Assembly: GCA_001724265.1 (NCBI GenBank)
Contig: MEDY01000449.1
Location: 1 to 32,475, forward strand
DNA length: 32,475 bases
DNA from: Rhizaria sp. SCN 62-66
Lineage: Eukaryota > Rhizaria, unplaced
Direction of reading: 5' to 3'
Shown here: piece after piece, positions 1 through 10,918 of the stretch
Numbering within the stretch: the stretch's first letter is position 1
Layout of the letters: the number at the start of each line of letters is the position of its first letter
Notes under the pieces: model-generated
What the model was told of the DNA's origin: nothing
Databases searched by the model: none
What the model saw: the letters and a program-made list of their open reading frames with translations, nothing else
Made by a program: the position numbers and the translations under genes

Positions 1-204
1 TTCATTTAACGGATTTTTGGCAAAGTTGTATGGATATTTAAAACCGCCCCTTCCAGGCGCGTTTTTGCGTTTTTCATAAACCTCTACATCAGGGGTACTA
101 ATACAATGATCAGCATAAGAGGCACGGATAATCAATGTGCCTTGTTGCGTTAACAACACGAGGCGAGATGTGTGAGATTCAGGAAGTGAATAAAGTGGGC
201 AACG
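1..204 (-). other. Unrecognised open frame running off the left edge
   Basis: The minus strand is open for 68 codons from just after a TGA at 205-207 to the window edge. It has no Met in frame, so if real it would be an internal exon of a gene lying to the left. The conceptual peptide is not low-complexity and has a plausible mixed composition, for example LTQQGTLIIRASYADH and then VEVYEKRKNAPGRGGFKYPY. The base composition is more AT-rich than the confirmed exons in this window, and no GTACGY donor is visible inside it. I do not recognise a family. An open run of this length could arise by chance. Confidence 0.2.
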
Positions 205-251
205 TCATCGATAAAAACGTTTTGTATCTCAACAAAGTAAACTTTATTTGC

Positions 252-294
252 TGCAGAGGCAGAAGACTAGAAATCCGAGTCTTCTGCCTCTGCA
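252..294. repeat. Perfect 17-bp inverted repeat (3' UTR hairpin)
   Basis: The arm tgcagaggcagaagact at 252-268 is exactly complementary to 278-294, with a 9-nt loop at 269-277. On the minus strand it lies 85-127 nt after the stop codon of the giant PIN-domain gene and is followed at once by AATAAA (complement of 243-248). It would therefore sit at the 3' end of that transcript. A processing or stability element, or a foldback remnant, are both possible. Confidence 0.75.
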
Positions 295-378
295 TTTAAC
301 ACACGAGTTTTTCTACACTAATTGTTTTTCATCATTCTTTCTTTTAAGTATATTGACTTAATTATACACGTTAGTACT

Positions 379-3300
379 TTACTTTGAATTAAAGAGGACA
401 TTGGAGAATTGCGCGGCAGACTGCATGTTCTGCTGCAAGTAGACATACGAACTCCACCTCCAGGCGGCAGCGACTGGTCCTTGCTCTGACTTCTCAGTTG
501 CAGCTTGCAGGAAGCGCTGAAGCTCCACCGTGTTGCGCCACACAGCCACCGGGGCACCACAATCACACGCACCACTACTGCACTTGGTATTTCCTGCGAA
601 AGAGGCCTTCTCAGCGTTGGCACCGTCAGGCCCGTGCTTCTCACCAACACTGGGCAGGATCTTGAGCTCAAACGCAGGTAAGAATCCTCCCTGAGCCTGT
701 GCACGCGCATGTTTGGCCACCTGCACGCTCCTATTGGAACAAGTTGAGAAAACAATCGGCACTTCAGTCACCAAAGGTGATTCTTTGCTCGTAAACACAG
801 CGTTCGAGGCAACAAACTCAAACTTGCAGTCGCTGCTATTGTCCTTCTCCATCTCAGGCGGAAGCGGGAAGCCATGCAGCGTGTCGTCGCCGTCACGCGG
901 GTACACGAGCCCGCTCTGCCAGAGCAGGCGGAGCTCGCCGAACGTGTGCCATACGTCCACCAGCAGATCCGTCAGCGACATCACAGTCTCGCCATCCTGA
1001 GCACGGTCGCCGCAGAAAGTTGAGCCGAGAGCAGCACTCACGCGCTTGTGCATCGCGTCCAGTTGCGCGAAAGCGCTCTCTGGCTTCGGCAGTGTCTCAG
1101 CATCGACCGCGTCGCCGGTGGGGACCTCGCCGCCAAACAGGCCTGTGGCAACGTGAATCGAGCCGACGTCACCCGCCCCATCACCGACCGCCGTGCTGAG
1201 CTGGAGACCAAGTCCTTCAGTCCAGGGATCCTCAGTCGCGGCCAGATCTGCGGCCGCGGCCTCTGCAGCCGTGACCGCAGCCGCGGCGTGGGCGTCACAG
1301 TCCGCAGTGCGGGTCGCGCAGTCCAGCGCGGCCGCGAGGGGCGGCATAACGAGCAGTGCGCGGAGAGAATCGCTCCACCGCAGCACCATGCGCTGCGCAA
1401 AGTCCAGCACAGTCAGCGTGTCGGCCCAGACCGACGCCGGGGCGCGCGCGAGAGACGCCTCGTCGGCGACGGTGGCCACGTCAGCGATGACGCTGTCAAC
1501 GTCTTGAGCTGCAGCAGACGCCTCGTCGTTGGCGTTGCGCTTCGACTTCTTGTTGCCCGCAGCCCCGGTCGCAGGCACAGAAGCCATCCCGGGCATCCAC
1601 TGGGGGTACTCGTGCTCCGCCTTGAGCACACGTGCCGCCGCCGCCGATATCGCGGCAAGGCGCGCGGGCGCGGACTCGCCCATCGCGCCGCTAGAGCGCG
1701 GAGCGAGGAGCGAGAAGAGCGCGTCAGTGACCCACGGCGCGGGGCCTGAGCCCAGCGCGGGCAACGCCGCGCAGCAGCCCAGCGGCGCGGGCAGGGCCGT
1801 GGGGCCGGCCGTGGGCCCCTCGGCCAGCGTGTGCGTCACAAGCGCTGCGGGACAGAACGCAAGCTCCGGGCAGCAGCAGCAGCGCTCGGCGCCAGCGTCA
1901 GAGTCAGCAGCGGCCGCGGCAGCAGAGCGACTGCGGTAACGCAGACGAAGCGTGCCCGCGGCGGCCTGTGAGACGCGCACCGAGAGCACGGTCGAGAGCA
2001 GCATCGCGTCAAACAGCGCCGCCAGCCTCGCGCGCGCGGGGACGGCGCACGCGACCGAGACGCCCGTGGGCGAGTTGGCGTCGGGGCGCTCCGCGTAAGC
2101 GTTGGCCATGAGCGCAGTGACCAGGTGGACCTCATCGACGGCGAACGTGGCACGCTCCAGGGCGCCGCGGTAGAGCCGGCGCAGTGCGGAGAGGTGCGGC
2201 AGCCAGAAGGGCTCGCGCGCCAGCGACTGGTGCGGCACGGCGGCGCAGCCCGAGAGCGGCGCCGCGGGCGTAAGACGGGCCCAGCGCGGCAGCCACGGGT
2301 ACGCCACGTTCTTTGGCGCGCCCGCGGATGCAGCGGCTGCCGCAGCGTCGTCGTCGTCGACATTCTCGTCCTTGGCGAAGGCGCCCTCGCCAAGCAACAG
2401 CGCGAGCGACATGCCCGTGCGGCGCTGCAGCCGCACGACCGACTGGTGCGACTTGCTTAGCGCAGCGCGCGCCGGCGCAGTGGCAACCAGAGCCGCAGTC
2501 ACACACTGCAGCGCCTGCGCCTGCGACTGCGCAGTTCCCTGAGCGGCTGCGGCAGTGGCGATGCTGTTGAGGTTAACAGGCAGCGAGTACTTGGCCTGTA
2601 GGTCCAACATGAGCGCCAGCGTCGCGGCGTCAAAGTGGGTGAGCTCGGCGGCTCCGCGGCCGCCCTCAGCCGCGTCGCCGCCAACCGAGCGGAACACGAC
2701 GCCCGAGTTGAGCGCGCTGGTGCTGAGACGCGACGTGAGCGGCGACCCAACCACCGAGCCCGACGCAGTCGCCGTCGCAGTCTCCGAGGCAGCGGCAGCG
2801 GTGTCGACTCCGGCGGCCTTAAGCGCGGCGGCGCTGGCGGTGTTGAGCATCCCCTGCTCTTTCCCCGCGAGCACGGCCTCGGCGGTCTCCAGCCCCACCA
2901 ACGCGGCCCTGAGCGCGGGCGGCAGCGGCAGCACGCGGCGCGCGGCCTGGCGCGTGCTCGTGATGGTCACTGCGTCGTGTGTGAAGTAGCCGCACGCGCG
3001 CGGCGGCGCCGTGGTGGTGATGTCCGAGTGCGACAGCTTCGGGCCCAGCTCCGGCGACGATGCGGCGCGCGCAAACAGCGCCAGCGCGTTGTGCGGCAAC
3101 GAGAGCGCGCCCGTGGACGCGGACACTGGCGCCCACGGCAGCGCCGGGGAACGCGGCAACGGCACCGTCGTCCCTGGGAACACGCGCGGCGCGGCGCCAG
3201 CGGCAGCAGCGGCTGTGGCTGCGGCGGCCGTGAAGCGGTAGCGCGGCTCGACGCTGTGCCAGAGCACGTTGTAGGGCCAATAGATGCCGTTGTTGTAGCT

Positions 3301-6300
3301 GTGGTACAGCGTGATGCCCGGGCTCTTGCACAGACGCGACTCGAGGTTGACGTTGCTCTCGCTCGCCGCGCTCGTGAGTGGAGCCACCTGGAGCGGCGCA
3401 ACAGCAGCAGCGGAATTCGCGGCGCCGCGCTTGGCGACTGCAGCGACCTTGCAGATGGTGATGGTGTCGAGCGCACAGTCAAAGTACAGCGCAGGCATGC
3501 GCGGGCACACGTAGTTCACCGGCTGGTTGTCCGACGTGATCGTGCTGTGCCACACCGCACGCATCAACACGTCGTCGACGACGTGCGGATACAGCGGCGC
3601 CGCCATGGGGGCCCACTGCTGCGCGGCGGCGCTGTCGCCCCACACCGCGGCCGCGTCGCGCGTCTCGGCCGCAGTCGCCGGCACCGCGGGCGCGCCCATC
3701 GCGGCCGCGGCGAGCGCGCGGCAGAGCCCGCCCCGATGGTCCTCGGCGCACGCCACGGCGGCGCGTGCGTCGTCCGCAGGCGTCAGGCGCTCGCGCTGGA
3801 GCGCCACGGGGTGCATCAGCAGCGTGTCGTTCTGCGCAGACATGTACGGCAGCTGCTGCAGCGGCACGTGCACAGCCTGCAGCGCGCTTGCACTCGGCGG
3901 CGCGCCATTGTCGGCGCTCTCGGCGGCTGCAGCAGCGCCGACCGCGCGGAGACGCCAGGTCGCGGGCGGCGGCAGCGCGAGCGGCTCGGTGATGAAGGTG
4001 TCCCAGCTGGCGTGGCCCGCGGCGGCGCACAGGAAGTGCACGGCGTCGAGCCGCATCAGGCGCGCGATGGCGCGAGCGTGGTCGCTCAGGTCCGCGCGCT
4101 CCCACTCGGGGACCTGCGCCAGCCGCAGCGGCACGGCCCGGGCGGCCGCGTCGGCAGCCTCAGCATCAGCCTGCTGCGACTGCTTCTGCCGCATGTGCTG
4201 GTTGTGGTACGGGTGCTGCGCCAAGTAGCGACCGTTCTTGCCCGCTGACTGCTGCTGCTGATGCTGCTTGTTGTTACTGTTGTTGCCGCTGCCGGCGGAG
4301 GGATTGATGGCGGGCGCGGTGGGGAAGGCGCCCGCGAGCAGGTTGTCGCACTGCGAGGCCAGGAAGCGGAAGCGGTCCTGCGGCGGCATCTGCCCGCGTA
4401 CGGCCGCGTAGTCGGCGGCGCGCGCGTTGAGCGCCTGTAGTGCCTGGATCAGCGTGTCCACGGCGGACCCCGTGGCGAGTTTCGGACCGGACCCCGTCCT
4501 GCTTTGGGGGCCTTTCTTCTGCGGGTCGGTCCACGCGGCGGGCGTGCTCCGGCAGCCGCTGTGCTTGGACACGCAGCCCCCGCCGGCGACAATCTGCGTG
4601 AACATCTCGGTCACGAGCGACAGCGCCATGACGGCCTGCGCCGGCAGCCGCGCCGTTGCTGCGGCGAGCTGCGCCGCCGAGCCCATGACGTCAGACCGCA
4701 GCGTGACTGACACCGGCCGCGAGCCGTTGCCGGGGCCTGGCGCGCTCAGCGGTGCGCGGCTGATGCCGTAGAGCGCGAAGCAGAGCTGCGAGGTCATCTT
4801 CATCGCGACATCGGGGCTATAGATGCGGCTCGACCAGTACGTGTCGACGTTCTTGGCCGCCATTGTCGCCAGCTCCTCCGTCTTGACCAGGCACAGCGCG
4901 CGGTCCTCGGCGTCGCCGAACGTCACGCGCGGCGTCGCGGCGCTGGCGCTGGGGACGGCCCGGTTGAACACGTTGTTTGCGGCGTCGCCATCCCCGGCGT
5001 CGTCGTCGTCAAGCACAGAGCTCGTCCTCAGAGCTTGCTTCCGCGCGCTGCTGGCGCTGTCGATGCCGATGTCGGCCAGCATGCCCCGCAGCGCCGCGGC
5101 GTCCTTGACAGGCTCCAGCGAGCGGTCGCGCGCCGTGATGGGCACGCGCGCGATCGCGTCCATCGACGACAGCTGCGGCACCGGGAGCACGTCGAACCCC
5201 GCGTTGAGCGCGAGACTCACAACGGGGCCCTGCTGTGGCTGCTGCTGCTGCGGCTGCTGCTGCTGCCGGTTGTTGCGGCTGTTGGACTTGCCGGCGACAC
5301 TGAGATTGCGCATCGCCTCGGTCAGCACCGAGGGCTTCACGGCCAGCATTGACAGCACCGACGACGGCTTTGGCGCCGGCGCGGGCTCAAGCTCAGGCTC
5401 AGGCTCAGACTCGCTGGCGCTGCCCTCCTTGGGCTCGGGCTTCGCCTCCGTCTTGGGGGCCTTGCCGCGGACGATGATGGCGCTGTAGACGTCGCCGCTG
5501 CCGCCCTGCACGGCCCCCGTGGCCGCCGCGGCGGCTGCGGCTGCGGCGGCGGTCAAGATGGGCACGCCGGCGCGGACTAAGGCGATGTACACGGCAGACT
5601 GCGAGCAGAGCACGAGGAGTGCGGCGCGCAGCGCGGCCGGCGCGGGGCCCGCGGCGGGCCAGGTCGCGGCCCAGGCGGGGAACGCGCGGGACAGGGCCGC
5701 CGTCGCAGTGGCGTGCAGCGCGGGCGTGGCCATGAGGGCGGAGAAGAGCGCGGCGAGCGAGTAGTGCTTGGTGTAGTAGCGCACCACGTGGTTCATCGTC
5801 ACGGTGCGCGTCGCCTGGGTGAACGGCCTGTAGTCAGGATTCGGCAAAAAAAGCACACAAGCAAACAACAGCAGCAAAGTAAAGCGAGGAATATGAGTAT
5901 TGAAGACTGCGTAGTTCAAGGACAAAGAAAAAATAACATAAAAGGAAACGATTGTGATATCTTACGGCGTACCGCATAACGGGAGCGTCGTCATAGGTCC
6001 ACATCAAGTCGCGGAAAGACTCGTTGAAGATCATGTCATTTCCGCAAATGATGCCAATCATCGGCAAATGGCACTGCGGCAGCGGCGCGCCGCGCATATT
6101 CGATGAGAAGGCACACATCTCGCTGTAGCTGAAGCTCGCCGCGCTGACGAACGGCGCGCTGAGCGTGTGGTAGCGCGCGAGCGCCGGGAGGTACCGCGCG
6201 CCGGCGCGCCACTCGGGGGACTGGGCGCGCGCGCGCGCAGCCTCCTCGGCAAGCGCGGCCTGCGTCGCGGGGCGCATCACCACGCCCTCGACGTTGCTCT

Positions 6301-8398
6301 CCTCCCACTCGGCGACAACGGGCTTTGGCGCGGGCTGCGCGGCCGCGGAGTGCGCGGCCGCGAAGTGCGCCGTCCACTCGCCGGCGCTCAGCACGCACAC
6401 GTACGGCCTGCGCCGCGCGTTCGCAGCCTCCTGCGCGGTGAGCTCCTCGGCGGCCTTGGGCCGCGCGGAGCCGAAGCACTGGCCTGCGACGCGTGTCGCC
6501 GCGGTGAACGCAGCGACGCCGGCGGCAGAGACCGCGGTCGCAGCTGCCACGGCCGGCTCGCCGACGCTGAGGCTACTAGAGCTCGCGCTCACATCCGCGT
6601 TCACGCTCGTGTTAGAGCAGCTAGCGGCGCAAGTAAGGCCCGGCGCGAGATACAGCGGCGAGGGGTTGCTCTCGCACGCGTCGATGTCATCGCGGAACAC
6701 CGTACTCGCGCTGCTCTCGACAATGACGTTGACAAACGCGGCAGCGCGAACGCCCGCATTGGCCGCGGCCACCGCAGCGGCGGCGGCGGCGACAGCGGAG
6801 GTGTCGGCGCTTGCCGCAGCGTCAAACAGCGCCGCCACGGCCTCCGTGGTGGGCAAGTCCTCCAGCGCAGCGGTCGCGGGGGCCACAGAGGCGGCCGTGG
6901 GCGCGCTAACGGACTGGGAGAACTGCTTGTTGAGCACGGGCGCGAGGTAGTCGTTGCTGACCAGCTTCGCCACGCGGCTGCCGGCGCCCGCGGCGCCCAT
7001 CTGCGCAGCGGCCCGGCGCGCGGCGTCGGCCTGCCCCGCGGCCCCGGCCTCGGGAGCGGCCTCCGCGCCGCTGCCACCGAGGCTGCTGTTGTTGTTGCGG
7101 TCGTTGTGACTGTTCGCGGCAGCGACGGGCTTGAAGGGGCGCGTGAGCAGACACGTCTGCGCGCTGACGCGGCCCGCCTTGGGCGCGTAGGGCGTGTGAT
7201 CGGTGGTGAACTTAAAGAAGTTGGTGATCAGCGTGTTCTCGAGGTCGGGGCAGAGGTAGAAGTCCGAGTCGTTCGCGATGATGGCGAAGGCCTTGAGTTT
7301 GCGCGCCAGCCACAACACCTGCACGTCGTTCTCCGTGTCGGCGCGGTAGTTGCTGCCGCCGCTGGCGTGGATCAGCTCGATCGTCGCCCGGCCCAGCGAC
7401 TTGGCCAGCCCCGTCTTGAACTCGGTCGCGATGCCATGGCGAGCAGGCACGCGCTGCGCAGAGCCCGCGAACGGCAGGCTCTCTGGCAGCAACGCTGCAG
7501 GGGAGCCATGAGACGCGCCGTCTTCGTTGCCACTGCCGCTGCCGTTGCCGCTGCTGCTGTCGCGCTCTGCGGCAACGGCGGTGGCGGCCGCGGCAACGAT
7601 GGTGCCCGCGAAGTGCGTCGGCAGCGTGTGGTCGGGCGTCAGCAGGCGCATCTTGGCGGCGTCCGAGGCGGCGTTGGCCCTGCGCTCGACGACCGTGCTC
7701 GCCTTGAGCGGCTCCGTGCAGCCGTCCCATGACGCGTGCAGGCGCACCACGGGCACCGTGACGTAGCGCGTGCGCAGGCTGTCGCGCACCACGGTCACCG
7801 TCACGGTCTCGAGCGCGGAGTCCGCGAGGCGGCGGCGAGTCGTGATCGTCGTCTCTGCGCACGCGGGCGCCGAGGCCGAGGCGCGGGGGACGAAGACGGG
7901 CGCGGACACGGTTGTGCGGGGCGCAAGGGCGTCGCCGCTGGCACTAGCGACGTCGTCGCCGTCGTCGGGATTGACTTCAGCTGTGGTCGTCGTGGTCGTC
8001 ATGGTGCGGTGGGTGGCAGTCACGCGGATGAGGTAGGCCGGCGCGAGCAGGGGCGAGAGTTTGCTCATTGTAAGGTTGAAAATGGCTGCAGGGGCGCCAG
8101 TAAAGATACCGTAGGCGTCAATTTCCCCTGTAAGCGTCGAGTGGATACCATTTGTGTCGAGAATGATCTCGAGCCGATCGAGGGCAGCCACGAGCGAGGC
8201 AAGTGAGGAAGAGGCAGGAGAGCGGACGCCGAGAGTGATCAAAGAGCGCAAAGCATCGTTGGAAGTCGCCAGACGCGCACGCTTAAGAGCTAACACAACA
8301 AGGTACTTCAAAGCACGTTCAATTGCTGTTGTGGTAAAGTCGACATTGGTGCGAGCGACCTTTTTCTGAACCAGCGACGAGAGGAACTTGACTCCCAT
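379..8398 (-). CDS. Giant Ala-rich asteroid-type PIN-domain protein
   Basis: Two exons, complement(379..5827, 5973..8398), encode 2,624 residues. The 145-nt intron has a GTACGC donor and CTACAG acceptor, which restores the frame (phase 2). The N terminus MGVKFLSSLV is typical of FEN1/XPG/asteroid proteins. PIN-fold acidic motifs appear in order: IILDTNG (Asp81), HASWDG (about 221-226, followed by EPLKAST, as in asteroid V-x-D-G-x-x-E-x-K), ADTEND (353-358), ANDSDF (375-380) and a late CGND motif (785-788). Low-complexity segments are inserted between motifs, notably about 130-205 and 410-780. The second exon is a very long region rich in Ala, Pro and Ser, with Gln runs and an EPEPELEPAPAP stretch. 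The closest known relatives by layout are asteroid and FAM120 (constitutive coactivator of PPAR-gamma-like) proteins, which act in RNA binding or regulation. The PIN acidic residues look retained, so nuclease activity is possible but not shown. The exact function is unknown. Confidence 0.85.
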
Positions 8399-8681
8399 CT
8401 CCGAACTATGTAAAAAGAGATATTAAGATTCGAATAGAAGAGATATAAGGTAAAAAAAAAACCGGATCAATAATGAAACTACTAGGGAAATCCGAGCAAA
8501 ACGTCAATTGACACGTTGACAGTCAAACTATTGTTTTACTCACTTAGAAGTAGCGTAATCATGCCCTGTTCGCTTACTGGACCTGGCATCGAGCTTGTGG
8601 TGGGTTCATATTGGGAAGCAGTTTGAGATACATACTGCGCGGGTAGAACATATTTAGAGGTATCAGGTAGTTGCGCCTCTT

Positions 8682-9528
8682 ATGATTAAGTTTCTACTAT
8701 TCACAGTCGTGCTAGTGTGTTTGGTTCTGCTCACGGCAGAGCCTGTGTCAGCTCGGCCGGCCCCACGCAAGAAGAAGGTACGCAACCGTATCATTTCTAT
8801 TGCCTCTGAGCGTATCTTCCAACTTCAATTGCTTCACCCTTTTGCTCACATATACACCACCTAATTATTCACCTTGTGACAGACATCACTGTCTTCTCTG
8901 GAAGTCCGTCGTGGCGCTTGCGCTCGTGGCCCGTGCCTCGGCCACACAGACGAAGATCCAAACTGGTACGTCAACATCACACTCTTCCGACGCTAAATAG
9001 GCATTTATCAAGACAACACACCTGTATTACGTATATAATGAAATGGTATTCATATATTATTGGATTTTGTCTTTTTGCTATGATCTACCTGACTATATAT
9101 CCAGATTTGTATCTCAGGCTGACGTTCCTGTCGTTTTTCTTTTCTTTCCTACCCCTATTGCTTTGCTGTATGCGTTGTGATACAGCGAACTTAAGTGCGC
9201 GCAGGAAGAGTGCTACACATCTATTTTTGGCGCACTGCCCTTGGAGCCTGGAGAGGTTGACTCGCGCCGCTTCTCTGCCTGGAAGGTACCTTTACACTTT
9301 CTTCCCGAGCCCTATATTTCGACTATCAATCATCATGAGCAATGTGCAGAAGCCCTGTCATTTGTTTATTGTATGATTTGTAGTAATATTTACTTGTGGA
9401 GCTATGTTGTCTAACTTGTGCCAAGCATTTGTGTTGTTTTATCCTTCGTATAGAGATGCGCAATTGACAGCCTTCTCGGTCGTCCTGCTGCTCCTGCCGC
9501 CGATGGCACCGAAGCATCTGATGATTGA
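8682..9528 (+). CDS. Small secreted Cys-rich protein, DUF4787-like
   Basis: Four exons, 8682..8777, 8883..8965, 9186..9285 and 9454..9528, join in frame to give 117 residues. Residues 1 to about 24 form a signal peptide (MIKFLLFTVVLVCLVLL followed by AEPVSA). The mature part contains GACARGPCLGH, DEDPNCELKCAQEECY and PLEPGEVDSRRF, then WKRC. The pattern DEDPNC-x3-C-x4-CY..I(F/Y)G..PLE.GEVD..R...(F/W)..C recurs in a small secreted eukaryotic family that I recall as DUF4787, common in plants. The match spans two splice junctions (the C of DPNC and the K|RC join), which supports the model. Donors are GTACGC, GTACGT and GTACCT. The last acceptor (TATAG at 9449-9453) is the least certain: an alternative AG at about 9347 would give a short KPCHLFIV end. 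The role is unknown; the protein probably acts in the secretory pathway or outside the cell. Confidence 0.75.
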
Positions 9529-10092
9529 GTGACAACAGCATTATATATTAACATGTGCGTGCTCTGGCTTTATGCCCCCTGGGTTATTAAGCCATGTTAT
9601 AACTGTCTCGTATCATCGAGCAGCGATTGAGTAACAATTGACAGTAACGGTCAGATTCGTTCAGTCGTTGACAGGTGGCTGTGGCAAGCTTAATAACACA
9701 CAAACACGTTTTATAAGAGGCGAATCTTAAAGAAGTTTACTTTGGCAACTTTTAAATCGAGAGATGGCAAAGTCAGTCTTGCTTTACACTGCCTCTTTTA
9801 CTCGTTCTTACCTTTGTCCAAGCACGTCCTTCTGGGGATATCCACGAAAAATGGGCATGCACAGTCAATTATTACAAAGTTTCAAGTTTATCTAGTATTA
9901 ACATCTCCAAGAAATACATTTTTTATTTCAATTATGCTTCATTGTTCCCAATCGGGCGCTATCAGAAGCGAACCTGAGAGGCGGGGTCGGCTCACGGTCA
10001 CTTGGGCTTTGGCCGACTTGCGCACCGAGTCATCGGAAAGCGAGGCGTGATTTTCGTCCTTGAACTACTCTCACTGTAGACGTTGTTTCAAT
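9529..10092. other. Intergenic spacer, no gene seen
   Basis: AT-rich sequence between the small secreted protein and the eL38 start. It should hold the 3' end of the former and the promoter of the latter. A more GC-rich patch at about 9950-10045 lies directly upstream of the eL38 initiator and could be its core promoter. No TATA-like or other element can be assigned with confidence. Confidence 0.5.
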
Positions 10093-10644
10093 ATGGTACG
10101 TTTATATTTTACAGGCATGCTCCTATTATTCATTTCTAGCTATTAAACACGACCATTTGTCCACATGGTTGCGTTGACAATACCTTTTCCGACTAGCTTC
10201 CTCGCGTTGCTCGGCTTATGTCTCACTTCACTCTCCTTCCACGCCCTGTTTACCGCCTTCTTCCCCTCACAGCCCAAGGAGCAGACCTCTATCCGTACCT
10301 TCGTCAAGGACACCCGCCGCAAGGACGCCAAGTGTACGTATTCGTGCCCATTAATGCAGCCCAAACCCTCCTAGAGTGCCTTTCCCCCTCGCACCTTCAA
10401 CCCTTGCTTACTTCATTCTTCCCTCCCTTTGCACGCACTTCCACCTCCTACTTCCTCATAAACAGACATCAAGATCAAGCGCGATGTTGACCAGTACAAG
10501 TTCAAGCTCCGCCTCGGCAAGTACCTCCACACCATCGTCGTCAAGGACAAGTCCAAGGCCCAGAAGATGATCGAGTCCTTCGTCGTCCCCACCCTCAAGG
10601 TCATCCACATCGGCAAGAAGGCTGAGGAGAAGGCTGACGAGTAA
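10093..10644 (+). CDS. RPL38: Large-subunit ribosomal protein eL38
   Basis: Three exons, 10093..10095 (only the ATG), 10273..10333 and 10466..10644, give 80 residues, close to the usual 69-80 for eL38. The product starts MPKEQTSIRTFVKDTRRKDA and continues KYIKIKRDVDQYKFKLRLGK and YLHTIVVKDKSKA. These match the family core (PKEI..IK.FL..ARRKDAK..KIKK....KFK.R....LYTLV..DKEKA). The C terminus (SFVVPTLKVIHIGKK and an acidic-basic tail) is divergent from animal and fungal eL38. Both introns have GTACGT donors and CACAG or ACAG acceptors. Splicing off a lone ATG exon is common in eukaryotic ribosomal protein genes. The protein is a structural part of the 60S subunit. Confidence 0.93.
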
Positions 10645-10918
10645 ATAACTAATACACATCTACAGTTATAACACATTCATATACGCTTTATCAATCCGCT
10701 TTGGGCTCTTTATAAGCCATAGGTAGTTGCATCTATACTAAAGTGTCACACGTCAGTGCATTACGATTGAGATTCTGTTTTGGATTTCCGTTTTGTATTT
10801 CAAAAACCAAAGGCTGTGGGTTAAACACAGCGTGGTTTACACCTTCAATCACGGACTATTGGAACAAGAATGCCTCGAAACGGCATGCCAACACACGACG
10901 GGAGTGAGGACAAGCTGC

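Noticed and set aside
2635-4248. 537-codon plus-strand open frame rich in Arg and Gly
   Set aside because: It lies antisense to the giant PIN gene and is an artefact of GC-rich, Ala-coding DNA, which lacks stops on the opposite strand.
5961-5965. GTAAG as the donor of the PIN gene intron
   Set aside because: It leaves the exons out of frame with the CTACAG acceptor, whereas the GTACGC seven bases earlier restores the frame and fits the local donor consensus.
6167-7732. 521-codon plus-strand open frame
   Set aside because: Antisense shadow of the first exon of the PIN gene, which has the recognisable motifs in its own frame.
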